In this document: piece after piece, positions 49,259-58,224 of the stretch
Position numbering within the stretch: the stretch's first letter is position 1
Layout of the letters: each line of letters begins with the position of its first letter
DNA from: Streptomyces naganishii JCM 4654
GTDB lineage: Bacteria > Actinomycetota > Actinomycetes > Streptomycetales > Streptomycetaceae
Length of the DNA stretch: 64,000 nucleotides
Assembly: GCF_014650575.1 (NCBI RefSeq)
Contig: NZ_BMVF01000020.1
Coordinates: 62,001 to 126,000, forward strand
Reading direction: 5' to 3'
The notes under the pieces: model-generated
What the model was told of the DNA's origin: nothing
Database searches by the model: none
What the model saw: the letters and a program-made list of their open reading frames with translations, nothing else
Position numbers and translations under genes: made by a program

Positions 49259-51094
49259 GTGGATCGCGACAGAACCGGACCCGCCCCCCGCCGCCTGCTC
49301 GCGGCGCTCACGGCGACCCTGCTGGCCCTGCCCGGCCTGACCGCACTCTCGTCGGCCGCCGCCCACGCGGCCGACGCGGACCTGCTGCGCAACGGCGGCT
49401 TCGAGTCGGGCCTGGACGGCTGGTCCTGCGCGGCCGGCTCCGGGGCGACGGTGAACTCCCCGGTCCACGGCGGCACTTCGGCCCTGCGGGCGACCCCGGC
49501 AGGCAGTGACAACGCCCAGTGCGCGCAGACGGTCGCCGTCCAGCCCAACTCCCAGTACACGCTGTCGGGTTACGTCCGCGGCTCCTACATCTACCTCGGC
49601 GCGAGCGGCACCGGCACCACCGACGTCTCCACCTGGACCCAGTCCGCCGCCGACTGGCAGCAGCTCACCACCACCTTCCGTACCGGCGCCTCCACCACCA
49701 GCGTCACCGTCTACACCCACGGCTGGTACGGCACGGGCGCCTACTACGCCGACGACCTCTCCCTCACCGGCCCGGGCGGCGGCACCGGACAGCAGCCGCC
49801 CGCCGCGCCCGCCGGGCTGAAGGCCGGCACGGTCACCTCCACCAGCGTGGCGCTGTCCTGGTCCGCGGTGACGGGGGCGACCGGCTACGCGGTCTACCGG
49901 GACGGCGCCAAGGTCCAGACGGTGACCGGCACTTCGGCGACCGTCACCGGCCTCGCCCCGTCCACGGCGTACGCCTTCCAGGTCACGGCGGTCAACGACG
50001 CGGGCGAGTCCGCGCGGTCGGCGACGGTGACCGCGACCACGGCCGCCGGTCCGGGCGGCCCGGGCGGCGGCGGCACGGACCTCCCGCCGCACGCGCTGGT
50101 CGGCTATCTGCACGCGAGCTTCGCCAACGGCTCCGGCTACACCCGCATGGCCGACGTGCCCGACAGCTGGGACGTCATCGACCTCGCCTTCGGCGAGCCC
50201 ACCTCGGCCACCTCGGGCGACATCCGCTTCACCCGCTGCCCGGTCACCGAGTGCCCCACCGTGGAGAGCGACGCCGACTTCAAGGCGGCCATCAAGGCCA
50301 AGCAGGCGGCCGGCAAGAAGGTCCTCATCTCCATCGGCGGCCAGAACGGCCAGGTGCAGCTGACCACGACGGCGGCCCGGGACACCTTCGTCTCCTCCGT
50401 CTCGAAGATCATCGACGACTACGGCCTCGACGGCCTCGACATCGACTTCGAGGGCCACTCCCTGTCCCTGAACGCCGACGACACCGACTTCAGGAACCCG
50501 ACCACCCCGGTGATCGTCAATCTGATCTCGGCCCTGAAGACTCTGAAGGCCAAGTACGGCGCCAAGTTCGTCCTGACCATGGCCCCGGAGACCTTCTTCG
50601 TGCAGATGGGCTACCAGTACTACGGCACCGGCAAATGGGGCGGCCAGGACCCGCGCTGCGGCGCCTACCTCCCGGTGATCCACGCCCTGCGCGACGACCT
50701 CACCCTGCTCCACGTCCAGGACTACAACTCGGGCCCGATCATGGGTCTGGACAACCAGTACCACTCCATGGGCGGCGCGGACTTCCACATCGCCATGACC
50801 GACATGCTCCTCACCGGCTTCCCGGTGGCGGGCGACTCCTCCAAAGTCTTCCCGCCGCTGCGCCCCGACCAGGTCGCGATCGGCATGCCCGCCTCCACCA
50901 ACGCGGGCAACGGCTACGTCTCCCCGTCCGAGGTCACCAGGACCCTGGACTGCCTGACCAGGAAGACCAACTGCGGCTCGTACACCACCCACGGCACCTG
51001 GCCGGCCCTGCGCGGCCTGATGACCTGGTCGGTCAACTGGGACCGGTTCTCGAACTGGGAGTTCGAGAAGAACTTCGACGCGTACTTCGGCTGA
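49259..51094 (+). CDS. Secreted GH18 chitinase with CBM and fibronectin III domain
   Basis: 611 residues, GTG start with GGAGG nearby. Signal peptide with RR and a hydrophobic core, cleavage probably after AHA (about residue 37). Domain order: a carbohydrate-binding beta-sandwich (about 40-175, LLRNGGFESGLDGW), a fibronectin type III domain (about 183-265, TSVALSWSAVTGATGYAVYRDG), a Gly-rich linker, and a family 18 catalytic barrel (about 280-611). The catalytic motif DGLDIDFE has the acid/base Glu at residue 398. It hydrolyses chitin outside the cell. Regulated by a DasR-type site. The last 62 bp overlap the convergent PAP2 gene. Confidence 0.95.
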   Translation: MDRDRTGPAPRRLLAALTATLLALPGLTALSSAAAHAADADLLRNGGFESGLDGWSCAAGSGATVNSPVHGGTSALRATPAGSDNAQCAQTVAVQPNSQYTLSGYVRGSYIYLGASGTGTTDVSTWTQSAADWQQLTTTFRTGASTTSVTVYTHGWYGTGAYYADDLSLTGPGGGTGQQPPAAPAGLKAGTVTSTSVALSWSAVTGATGYAVYRDGAKVQTVTGTSATVTGLAPSTAYAFQVTAVNDAGESARSATVTATTAAGPGGPGGGGTDLPPHALVGYLHASFANGSGYTRMADVPDSWDVIDLAFGEPTSATSGDIRFTRCPVTECPTVESDADFKAAIKAKQAAGKKVLISIGGQNGQVQLTTTAARDTFVSSVSKIIDDYGLDGLDIDFEGHSLSLNADDTDFRNPTTPVIVNLISALKTLKAKYGAKFVLTMAPETFFVQMGYQYYGTGKWGGQDPRCGAYLPVIHALRDDLTLLHVQDYNSGPIMGLDNQYHSMGGADFHIAMTDMLLTGFPVAGDSSKVFPPLRPDQVAIGMPASTNAGNGYVSPSEVTRTLDCLTRKTNCGSYTTHGTWPALRGLMTWSVNWDRFSNWEFEKNFDAYFG

Positions 51095-51770
51095 GGAACG
51101 CGACGAACAGGTACAGCAGCGACAGCAGCACGGCGCCCAGGCACCAGCTGGCCGCCACGTCCAGCGGCCAGTGGTAGCCGCGCCGCACCAGCCCGAACGA
51201 CACGGCGAGCACCAGCGCGCAGCACACGGCCACGACCGCGAGACGGGCGAGGGCCGTGCGCAGCAGCGGAAGGAGGACCAGCGTCCCGGACCCGTACGCG
51301 ATCATGGCGGTCGCGGTGTGTCCGGACGGGAAGAAACCGACTCCGGGCGGCACGGCGGTGGTCCCGTGCCGCCCGGTCCACTCCTTGAGCGGCACGACCA
51401 GCGCCGGCAGGACCACCATCAGCGCGGCCGCCGCGAGCGGCGGCGCCCACCACCGGTCCACACCTGTGGCACGCCCCCGCAGGGCCGCGTACGCGAGGAC
51501 GACGGCCAGCGCCGGGACCGCCACCCCGACGTTGCCGAGGTCGGCGAGCAGTTCGGAGGCGCGGTCGGGGTGCAGCAGCGCGTGGCTCACGTCGCGGTCC
51601 ACGCCCAGCAGCGGACCGCGGTCGACGACCTGCCAGGTGATCAGCGCGAAGAGGACGGCCGGCAGCCCGATCAGGAACGACACGAAAGGGGCCCACCGGG
51701 CGGGACCGGCGGGCCTTGCCTGCGGGGTGGCGGACCCCTGCCCGAGGTCCCGGTCCGTGGCGGCCGACAT
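51033..51770 (-). CDS. PAP2-family membrane phosphatase
   Basis: 245 residues with about six hydrophobic segments. The three acid-phosphatase motifs are present: KEWTGRHGTT, PSGHT and SFGLVRRGYHWPLDV with the catalytic His and Asp. Such proteins hydrolyse phosphatidic acid, undecaprenyl pyrophosphate or other lipid phosphates. The Ser/Arg-rich final 20 residues overlap the chitinase end and are probably not conserved. ATG 51770. Expressed from the 400-bp region shared with gabT's 3' side. Confidence 0.9.
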   Translation of the reverse strand: MSAATDRDLGQGSATPQARPAGPARWAPFVSFLIGLPAVLFALITWQVVDRGPLLGVDRDVSHALLHPDRASELLADLGNVGVAVPALAVVLAYAALRGRATGVDRWWAPPLAAAALMVVLPALVVPLKEWTGRHGTTAVPPGVGFFPSGHTATAMIAYGSGTLVLLPLLRTALARLAVVAVCCALVLAVSFGLVRRGYHWPLDVAASWCLGAVLLSLLYLFVAFLSRSTRRSSSRTPSSRTGPS

Positions 51771-52172
51771 GGTGCACAGCTTCGCAGACCCGCGCCGCGC
51801 ACGTCGAAGGACCGGCGCAAGGGGGGGTGTGCGCCGGCCCTTCAGGGGGGCGGTCGTCCCATCTGACGTCGACCGTCCTGACCGGAACGTCGCGCGCCCC
51901 GGGGGGTTTGGGGCGGGCGACCGTCCGATCGGTGAGGAGACCCGGAGCCCGGGGGCTCCGGTTGTGTGCGCGAGGCACGGCCAGGTCGAAGCTGGGGAGG
52001 CATCGGCCTGATGCCGCCCACAGTCCCCTGTGGGCGGGTGTATCTCTCATCTGCCGTAGAAACTACGGCAGCGAAGGGGCCCGGAACAGCCGGAACGGCG
52101 TCCTGCCATCCACCTCGCACACCTTCTTCACACGGTCTGCCGCAGGCGTCACCGGGTGTGCGAATCCGCCGC
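51771..52172. other. Intergenic region with hairpin, no supported gene
   Basis: Upstream region of the PAP2 gene and downstream end of gabT. It contains a GGCATC/GATGCC stem at 51999-52015 and a stronger one at 52051-52071. No coding potential stands out. Confidence 0.6.
52051..52071. terminator. 9-bp perfect hairpin downstream of gabT
   Basis: CTGCCGTAG-AAA-CTACGGCAG. About 100 bp past the gabT stop in the gabT direction. Probably its terminator. Confidence 0.6.
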
Positions 52173-53507
52173 TCAGATGCGCGTGAACGCCTGCTCGATG
52201 ATGTCCAGTCCCTCGTTCAGGAGGTCCTCGCCGATCACCAGCGGGGGCAGGAAGCGCAGCACGTTGCCGTAGGTGCCACAGGTCAGGACCAGCAGGCCCT
52301 CGGCGTGGCAGGCCTTGGCGAGCGCGCCCGCCGCCTCGGGGGCGGGCTCCTTGGTGCCGCGGTCCTTGACCAGCTCGATGGCGATCATGGCGCCGCGGCC
52401 GCGGACCTCGCCGATGATGTCGAACTTCTCGGCCATGGCGCCGAGGCGGGCCTTCATGACCTCCTCGATCCGCCGCGCCTTGGCGTTGAGGTCGAGCTCC
52501 TTCATCGTCTCGATCGCGCCGATCGCGCCCGCGCAGGCGACGGGGTTGCCGCCGTAGGTGCCGCCCAGGCCGCCCGCGTGCGCGGCGTCCATGATCTCGG
52601 CGCGGCCGGTGACGGCGGCCAGCGGCAGGCCGCCCGCGATGCCCTTGGCGGTGGTGATCAGGTCCGGGACGATGCCCTCGTCCTCGCAGGCGAACCACTG
52701 GCCGGTGCGGCAGAAGCCGGACTGGATCTCGTCGGCGACGAAGACGATGCCGTTGTCGGCGGCGAACTGGCGGATCGCGGGCAGGAAGCCCTTGGCGGGC
52801 TCGATGAAGCCGCCCTCGCCGAGCACCGGCTCGATGATGATCGCGGCCACGTTCTCCGCGCCGACCTGCTTGGTGATCTGGTCGATGGCCTGCTTGGCGG
52901 CCTCGGGGCCGGCGTTCTGAGGGCCGGTCGGCCAGCGGTAGCCGTAGGCGACCGGGACGCGGTAGACCTCGGGCGCGAAGGGGCCGAAGCCGTGCTTGTA
53001 CGGCATGTTCTTGGCGGTGAGCGCCATGGTGAGGTTCGTACGGCCGTGGTAGCCGTGGTCGAACACGACGACCGCCTGGCGCCTGGTGTACGCGCGGGCG
53101 ATCTTGACCGCGTTCTCCACCGCCTCGGCGCCGCTGTTGAACAGGGCCGACTTCTTGGCGTGGTCACCCGGCGTGAGCTCGGCCAGCGCCTCGGCGACGG
53201 CCACGTAGCCCTCGTACGGCGTGACCATGAAACAGGTGTGGGTGAAGTCGGCGAGCTGCGCGGAGGCGCGGCGTACGACCGCCTCGGCGGAGGCGCCGAC
53301 CGAGGTCACGGCGATGCCGGAGCCGAAGTCGATGATCCGGTTGCCGTCGACGTCCTCGATGATGCCGCCGCCCGCGCGGGTGACGAAGACCGGCAGCGTG
53401 GAGCCCACGCCCTGCGCGACCGCGGCGAGACGGCGGGCCTGCAGCTCCTGCGACTTCGGGCCGGGAATGGCGGTGACGACGCGGCGCTCCTGCTCAAGTG
53501 CGGTCAT
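52173..53507 (-). CDS. gabT: 4-aminobutyrate aminotransferase GabT
   Basis: 444 residues. Class III PLP aminotransferase of the GABA type: VGSTLPVFVTRAGGGIIEDVDGN, FNSGAEAVENAVKIARAYT, FDHGYHGRTNLTMALTAK, AAIIIEPVLGEGGF, FVADEIQSGFCRTG and PLP lysine in LITTAKGIAGGLPL. ATG 53507 with AGGGAG 6 bases upstream; the open frame continues far upstream without a start. It would convert GABA, from the dehydrogenases, and 2-oxoglutarate to succinate semialdehyde. The downstream semialdehyde dehydrogenase could be the gene at 58225. Confidence 0.93.
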   Translation of the reverse strand: MTALEQERRVVTAIPGPKSQELQARRLAAVAQGVGSTLPVFVTRAGGGIIEDVDGNRIIDFGSGIAVTSVGASAEAVVRRASAQLADFTHTCFMVTPYEGYVAVAEALAELTPGDHAKKSALFNSGAEAVENAVKIARAYTRRQAVVVFDHGYHGRTNLTMALTAKNMPYKHGFGPFAPEVYRVPVAYGYRWPTGPQNAGPEAAKQAIDQITKQVGAENVAAIIIEPVLGEGGFIEPAKGFLPAIRQFAADNGIVFVADEIQSGFCRTGQWFACEDEGIVPDLITTAKGIAGGLPLAAVTGRAEIMDAAHAGGLGGTYGGNPVACAGAIGAIETMKELDLNAKARRIEEVMKARLGAMAEKFDIIGEVRGRGAMIAIELVKDRGTKEPAPEAAGALAKACHAEGLLVLTCGTYGNVLRFLPPLVIGEDLLNEGLDIIEQAFTRI

Positions 53508-53641
53508 GGGGGCTCCCTGATGAGATCTTGCGAGTCTTGCCCTCGGGGGCGTTTTTCGGACGCTTTCCTGCTTTCTTCGCAGGTTAGGGCGGCAGAAGGG
53601 GGGTGGGCATGCTCCATGTGGGCGTTGTCTGGAGTCGCCGT

Positions 53642-53656
53642 TGTCCGCGATGGACA
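53642..53656. promoter_or_regulatory. Candidate operator TGTCC-N5-GGACA upstream of gabT
   Basis: Perfect 5-bp arms, plus a direct repeat GTTGTC at 53634 and 53640. It lies 135 bp before the gabT ATG, in the divergent region shared with the 829-residue ATPase gene. Confidence 0.4.
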
Positions 53657-53733
53657 TAGAGGGGAGGGAAGAAGGCCGCGGGCCGGGAGAGCACGGGCGC
53701 GGGCGCCCCGCCGGGCGCCTTCGCGCGCAATCG

Positions 53734-53762
53734 GTGAACTCCCCTTGCCCGGGCGTTAGATT
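53734..53762 (+). promoter_or_regulatory. Candidate promoter for the membrane ATPase gene
   Basis: GTGAAC (53734-53739) and TAGATT (53757-53762), 17 bp apart. Transcription would begin close to the ATG at 53772, or 40 bp before the second ATG at 53808. Confidence 0.5.
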
Positions 53763-53771
53763 GACTCGCTG

Positions 53772-56261
53772 ATGGTGGACGGAACGGCTGGTCAGGGGGC
53801 AGGGCAGATGGACGACGGGACGCAGGACGCCCGGGGTACGCATCCCAAGCATGCGCACCCGGTGCCGCGCCCGGCGGTGCCGCGGGACGCTCCCGCGCCA
53901 CCGCCCCGGCCGGCGCGCCCGCCGGGTGCGCCCGGTGTGCCGGACGCGTACGGGTACGAGTCGCCGGGGGCACGGCCCGGCCAGGCCCCCGCACCCGCCC
54001 CGCGCGCGGCGGTGGCCGACTGGCTCGACGCGCCCCGGCCGGCCGCCCGCACCGGCATCTGGCGCCTGGGCCACCGGCCCCCCAAGGGCGCCGAGAGCCC
54101 GCGGCGGCTGCCGTCCATCACGGTCGTCGGCCTGCTGATCCCGCTCGTCGTGGCCCTGCTGGTGTGGTCGCTGTGGCGGCAGGGCGCCCTGCCCTACCAG
54201 TGGGCCCCGCTGAAGCTGTTCACTCCGGGCGACTGGTGGTGGGGCGGCACGGTGTCCCCGAAGGGCATGCAGGGCCGCGAGGCCGTGGTGGTCTACGACG
54301 GCGTCTTCTTCGCCGTCCTCGTCTACGCCGTGGCGCACCTGGGCAGCTGGCCCGAGGTGCTGCGGCACTTCGTCGGCCGCCGCCCGCAGCCCGCGCGGGC
54401 CCTGCTCGCCGCCGCGGGCGCCCTGATCACGCTGAGCCTGGTCTTCCCCAGCGCCTTCCCGGGCGTCGGCTGGAACCCGCTGCCCGTGGTCGACCCGGTG
54501 TTCTCCCTGGTCGTCCTCCTCTCCGGCGGCTACGACCTGTTCGCCTCCCAGCTGTTCACCGACACCCTGTACGCGCTCATCACCCTGCTGGTGGTGTGGC
54601 CCTTCGCCCGCCTCGGCGGCTGGTGGGGTTACGCCAGGGAGCTCTCCGCCCGCCGCCGCGCCGCCGCCGGCCCGGCCGCGCCGCCGCCCGCCGACCAGCC
54701 CCGCTCGCAGTGGCCCGGGCTCAGGGACGCCGGGCAGCACCAGGCCGCCGACGTGCTCACCGCCGAGGTCGCGGGCGGCCGCATGAACGACGTGGACTGC
54801 GCCCGCCTCGAGCGGGCCTGGGAGCAGGCCCGGCGCGAGGCGCGCACGCCCGGCTTCGCCGACACCGTGCTGCGCGAGGGCGGCGCCGCCTGGACCCACC
54901 CCTCCGGCGCCCGCGACCTGCCCCGCCGCGCCGCCCGGCACGACCTGCTGGAGGAGCAGGTGCGCATCGGGCGCTGGGTGCCGGGGGAGCGGGCGCCGCG
55001 CGCCTACCACGACGCCGGCGCGGCCGTCGGCCCGGACACGCTCGGCACCTCCCTGCTGGTGGTCGGGCCGTCCGGCTCGGGCAAGACCCGGCACGTCACC
55101 GAGCCGGTCACCGAGGCGCTCGCCCTCCAGGCGCTCACCGGCCGCTGCGCGGTGGTCGCCGTCTCCGCCGCCGGCTCGCCCCTCGGCCCGGACTCGGCGT
55201 ACGACGTGGTGGTCCGCATCGGCGACCCCGCCTCCGTGCACGACCTCGACCCCTACGCCGAGTCCGACGACCCCGACGAGGCCGCCGCCTTCCTCGCCGA
55301 GGCCCTGGCCGGGGACCTGGACACCGTGGGCGCCCAGGGCGCCGCCACCGCGCTCGCCCAGCTGCTCGGCCCCTACCGCGCGGTGCACGGGCACTTCCCG
55401 CCGCTGCCGGTGCTGCGCGAGCTGCTGGAGGGCGACCCGGGCGCGCTGGCCTCCCTGCGCGCCGGGCTTGCCGCCGACGAGCACGCCGTGATGCGCCGCG
55501 AGCTCGACGCGCGGATGCGCCAGGCGGGCGGCGCCGCCGACGCGGGCCCCGCCCTCGCCGACCGGCTCGCCCTGCTCGACCGGCCCGTCTTCGCCGACTT
55601 CTTCGGCACCCAGGGCGCGGACGGCCGCCCCTTCTCGCTGCGCGCCGTCGCCCACCATCCGCTGCGGGTCCGCATCGACCTGCCCGAGCGCGGCCACGAG
55701 GAGGCGTCCCGGCTGATCACCCGGCTGGTCCTGGCCCAGTTCCACACCGTCGTACGGGACTCCCGGCGCCCCCACTTCGCCTGCCTGGTCCTCGACGACG
55801 CCACCGGCACCATCACCCCCGAGTCGGTGCGCCGCATCCAGCGGCTGCGCTCGCAGAACGCGGGCGTCGTCCTCGCCCTGCGCACGGTCGCCGACGTGCC
55901 CGAGGCGCTGCACGGCCCGCTGCTGGGCGCCGTCGGCTGCCGGATGGCGCTGTCCGGGGTCACCACCTGGGACGGCAGCCGGTTCGCGCACGCCTGGGGC
56001 ACCGAGTGGGTGGAGACCAAGGAGGTCGCCAAGCACACCGTCTTCGCCGACCAGCCGATGACCCGGGCCATCCACGCCCTGCGCAAGCTGGTCACGGGGA
56101 AGGCGGTCACGACGGACGCGGTGACGACCAAGCAGGTCGAGCGGGAGCGCTGGTCGGCCTCCGAGCTGGCCCACGAGGTGCCGCCGGGCCACGCCGTGCT
56201 GTCCCTGACCACCGTGGCGGGCGAGCACGCGCCGCCGCTGCTGGTGGATCTGCGGGGCTGA
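53772..56261 (+). CDS. Large membrane ATP-binding protein of HerA/TraG type
   Basis: 829 residues. A Pro-rich cytosolic N-terminus (1-110) is followed by four membrane segments: about 117-135, 178-195, 210-230 and 260-280. The rest is a cytosolic ATPase: Walker A VVGPSGSGKTRH near residue 435, Walker B ACLVLDDATG near 677, and RSQNAGVVLALRTV, reminiscent of T4SS coupling or FtsK/HerA proteins. ATG 53772 was taken; ATG 53808 with AGGGGG upstream may be the real start. Next to gabT and pucR in S. coelicolor, as I recall. DNA pumping or secretion is possible, but no partner genes are near. Function unknown. Confidence 0.75.
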   Translation: MVDGTAGQGAGQMDDGTQDARGTHPKHAHPVPRPAVPRDAPAPPPRPARPPGAPGVPDAYGYESPGARPGQAPAPAPRAAVADWLDAPRPAARTGIWRLGHRPPKGAESPRRLPSITVVGLLIPLVVALLVWSLWRQGALPYQWAPLKLFTPGDWWWGGTVSPKGMQGREAVVVYDGVFFAVLVYAVAHLGSWPEVLRHFVGRRPQPARALLAAAGALITLSLVFPSAFPGVGWNPLPVVDPVFSLVVLLSGGYDLFASQLFTDTLYALITLLVVWPFARLGGWWGYARELSARRRAAAGPAAPPPADQPRSQWPGLRDAGQHQAADVLTAEVAGGRMNDVDCARLERAWEQARREARTPGFADTVLREGGAAWTHPSGARDLPRRAARHDLLEEQVRIGRWVPGERAPRAYHDAGAAVGPDTLGTSLLVVGPSGSGKTRHVTEPVTEALALQALTGRCAVVAVSAAGSPLGPDSAYDVVVRIGDPASVHDLDPYAESDDPDEAAAFLAEALAGDLDTVGAQGAATALAQLLGPYRAVHGHFPPLPVLRELLEGDPGALASLRAGLAADEHAVMRRELDARMRQAGGAADAGPALADRLALLDRPVFADFFGTQGADGRPFSLRAVAHHPLRVRIDLPERGHEEASRLITRLVLAQFHTVVRDSRRPHFACLVLDDATGTITPESVRRIQRLRSQNAGVVLALRTVADVPEALHGPLLGAVGCRMALSGVTTWDGSRFAHAWGTEWVETKEVAKHTVFADQPMTRAIHALRKLVTGKAVTTDAVTTKQVERERWSASELAHEVPPGHAVLSLTTVAGEHAPPLLVDLRG

Positions 56262-56347
56262 ACCGGGCGGACGACTGTGCGGACGGCCCGCGGGGCCCAT
56301 ACAGTGAGGCAGAATCAGCACAGGCCGTTCATACGTGGCGGCCAAAA

Positions 56348-56360
56348 GATCACAATGATC
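56348..56360. promoter_or_regulatory. Palindrome GATCA-CAA-TGATC upstream of pucR
   Basis: Perfect 5-bp arms; GATCATC continues after it, giving overlapping TGATCA words. It lies 36-48 bp before the pucR ATG. A TGATCA-centred palindrome also precedes the dehydrogenase gene at 58148. Confidence 0.5.
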
Positions 56361-56395
56361 ATCAGACCTCCGCAGACCTGAAGGCTCAAGGCCCC

Positions 56396-58069
56396 ATGCC
56401 CCCGACGCTCGCCTCGCTCGTCCACCACTCGGCGCTGAAGCTGACCGTGCGGGCGGGCGCGGACCGCCTGGACGTGCCCGTCCGCTGGGCGCACGTCAGC
56501 GAGCTCGCCGACCCCGTGCCGTACATGGAGGGCGGGGAGCTGCTGCTGATCACCGCGCTCAAACTGGACGCGGAGGACCCCGAGGCGATGCGCCGCTACG
56601 TGAAGCGGCTGGCCGCGGCCGGAGTGGTGGGCCTCGGCTTCGCCGTCGGCGTCAACTACGAGGAGATCCCGAAGGCGCTCGTCGACGCCGCCGAGGCGGA
56701 GAACCTGCCCCTGCTGGAGGTGCCCAGGCGCACCCCCTTCCTCGCCATCAGCAAGGCCGTCTCCGCCGCCATCGCCGCCGACCAGTACCGAGCGGTCACC
56801 GCCGGCTTCGCCGCCCAGCGGGAGCTGACCCGGCAGGCGCTGAGCACCGGCCCCGAGGGACTGCTCGCCGCGCTCGCCGCCCAGGTCGACGGCTGGGCCG
56901 CGCTCTACGACGCCTCGGGCGCCGTCGTCGCCACCGCGCCCGAGTGGGCGGGGCGCAGGGCCGCCCGGCTCACCGCCGACGTGGAGCGGCTGCGGGACCG
57001 GCCCGCGCCCGCCTCCGCCGTGGTCGGCGGCCCCGAGACCGAGGACCGCGTCGAACTGCACTCCATCGGCACCGGCCGCCGCCCGCGTGCCGCCCTCGCC
57101 GTGGGCACCGCCGCCACGCTCGGCACCGCCGAGCGCTACGCCGTCCACTCGGCCATCGCCCTGCTCACCCTCACCACCGAACGCTCGCGCTCGCTGCACG
57201 CCGCCGAGCAGCGGGTCGGCGCCGCCGTGCTGCGCATGCTGCTGGCCGGCCAGCCCGACCACGCCCGCGCCGTCGCCGGGGACCTGTACGGCGGGCTGCT
57301 GGACGCGCCGTTCCGGGTGATCGTCGCCGAGTCGGCCTCGGCGTCCGCCGCGCGGGCGCACGCCGACGGGCACGCGCGCGTGCAGTCCGCCAAGCCCGCC
57401 GCGGCCGCCGTGCCGGCCGCCTCCGGCCCCGGCGGCGACCCGCTCGCGGCGCTCGCCGAGGTGGTGGAGGCCGCCGCCGCGCGCGCGGGCGAGGCCGTGC
57501 TGGTCGTGCCCGAGGGGGAGCGGCTGGTGGTGCTGGCCGGGGACGGCGGCGCGGCCGTCGCCGCGTGCGGGGAGTACGCGACCGGGCTGGAGGCGGCGCG
57601 CGCCGCGGCGGTGTCCGAGCAGGGCGCCGGCGAGGAGGACGAACTGGTCGTCGGGCTCTCCGCGCCCGCCGGGCCGATCGCGGCCGCCGGCGCGTACAAG
57701 CAGGCCGAGCAGGCGCTGTCGGTGGCCCGCCGGCGCGGCCGGGTGCTCGTCGAGCACGAGCAGCTGGCGTCCGGGTCCGTACTGCCGCTGCTGGCCGACG
57801 ACGCGGTCAGGGCGTTCGCGGACGGGCTGCTGCGGGCGCTGTACGAGCACGACGCGACCGGGCGCGGCGACCTGGTGGCCTCGCTGCGGGCCTGGCTCTC
57901 CCGGCACGGCCAGTGGGACGCGGCCGCCGCCGACCTGGGCGTGCACCGGCACACGCTGCGCTACCGGATGCGCCGGGTCGAGGAGATCCTCGGGCGCTCG
58001 CTGGACGACCCGGACGTGCGCATGGAGCTGTGGCTGGCCCTGAAGGCGACCTCGACGGAGCCGGCGTAA
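56396..58069 (+). CDS. PucR-family transcriptional regulator
   Basis: 557 residues. N-terminal PucR domain (about 1-125, LASLVHHSALKLTVRAGADRLDVPVRWAHVSE) and C-terminal helix-turn-helix of the HTH_30 type (LGVHRHTLRYRMRRVEEI, about 515-535). The central GGDEF-like/GAF-like part is Ala-rich. ATG 56396 with AAGG about 7 bases upstream; the open frame extends leftwards without a plausible start. The position between the GABA aminotransferase and an aldehyde dehydrogenase suggests control of GABA/polyamine catabolism, possibly through the TGATCA palindromes at its own and the next promoter. Confidence 0.9.
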   Translation: MPPTLASLVHHSALKLTVRAGADRLDVPVRWAHVSELADPVPYMEGGELLLITALKLDAEDPEAMRRYVKRLAAAGVVGLGFAVGVNYEEIPKALVDAAEAENLPLLEVPRRTPFLAISKAVSAAIAADQYRAVTAGFAAQRELTRQALSTGPEGLLAALAAQVDGWAALYDASGAVVATAPEWAGRRAARLTADVERLRDRPAPASAVVGGPETEDRVELHSIGTGRRPRAALAVGTAATLGTAERYAVHSAIALLTLTTERSRSLHAAEQRVGAAVLRMLLAGQPDHARAVAGDLYGGLLDAPFRVIVAESASASAARAHADGHARVQSAKPAAAAVPAASGPGGDPLAALAEVVEAAAARAGEAVLVVPEGERLVVLAGDGGAAVAACGEYATGLEAARAAAVSEQGAGEEDELVVGLSAPAGPIAAAGAYKQAEQALSVARRRGRVLVEHEQLASGSVLPLLADDAVRAFADGLLRALYEHDATGRGDLVASLRAWLSRHGQWDAAAADLGVHRHTLRYRMRRVEEILGRSLDDPDVRMELWLALKATSTEPA

Positions 58070-58147
58070 CGCCTCCCGCGGATGTGCCGTGCGCCGCCTG
58101 CGCCAATCCGGCACACCCGGGGGCCGCACTGCTCCACGTCGGACAAG

Positions 58148-58159
58148 CGCTGATCAGCG
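58148..58159. promoter_or_regulatory. Perfect 12-bp palindrome CGCTGATCAGCG upstream of gabD-like gene
   Basis: It lies 66 bp before the ATG at 58225. TACCGT (58170-58175) downstream may be a -10 box, so a protein bound here would cover the -35. Shares TGATCA with the pucR upstream palindrome. Confidence 0.55.
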
Positions 58160-58224
58160 GGGCCGGCCCTACCGTTGACGACGCAAGCAGACAACCCCCA
58201 ACGCGGAAGGGCCGGGACTCCTCA

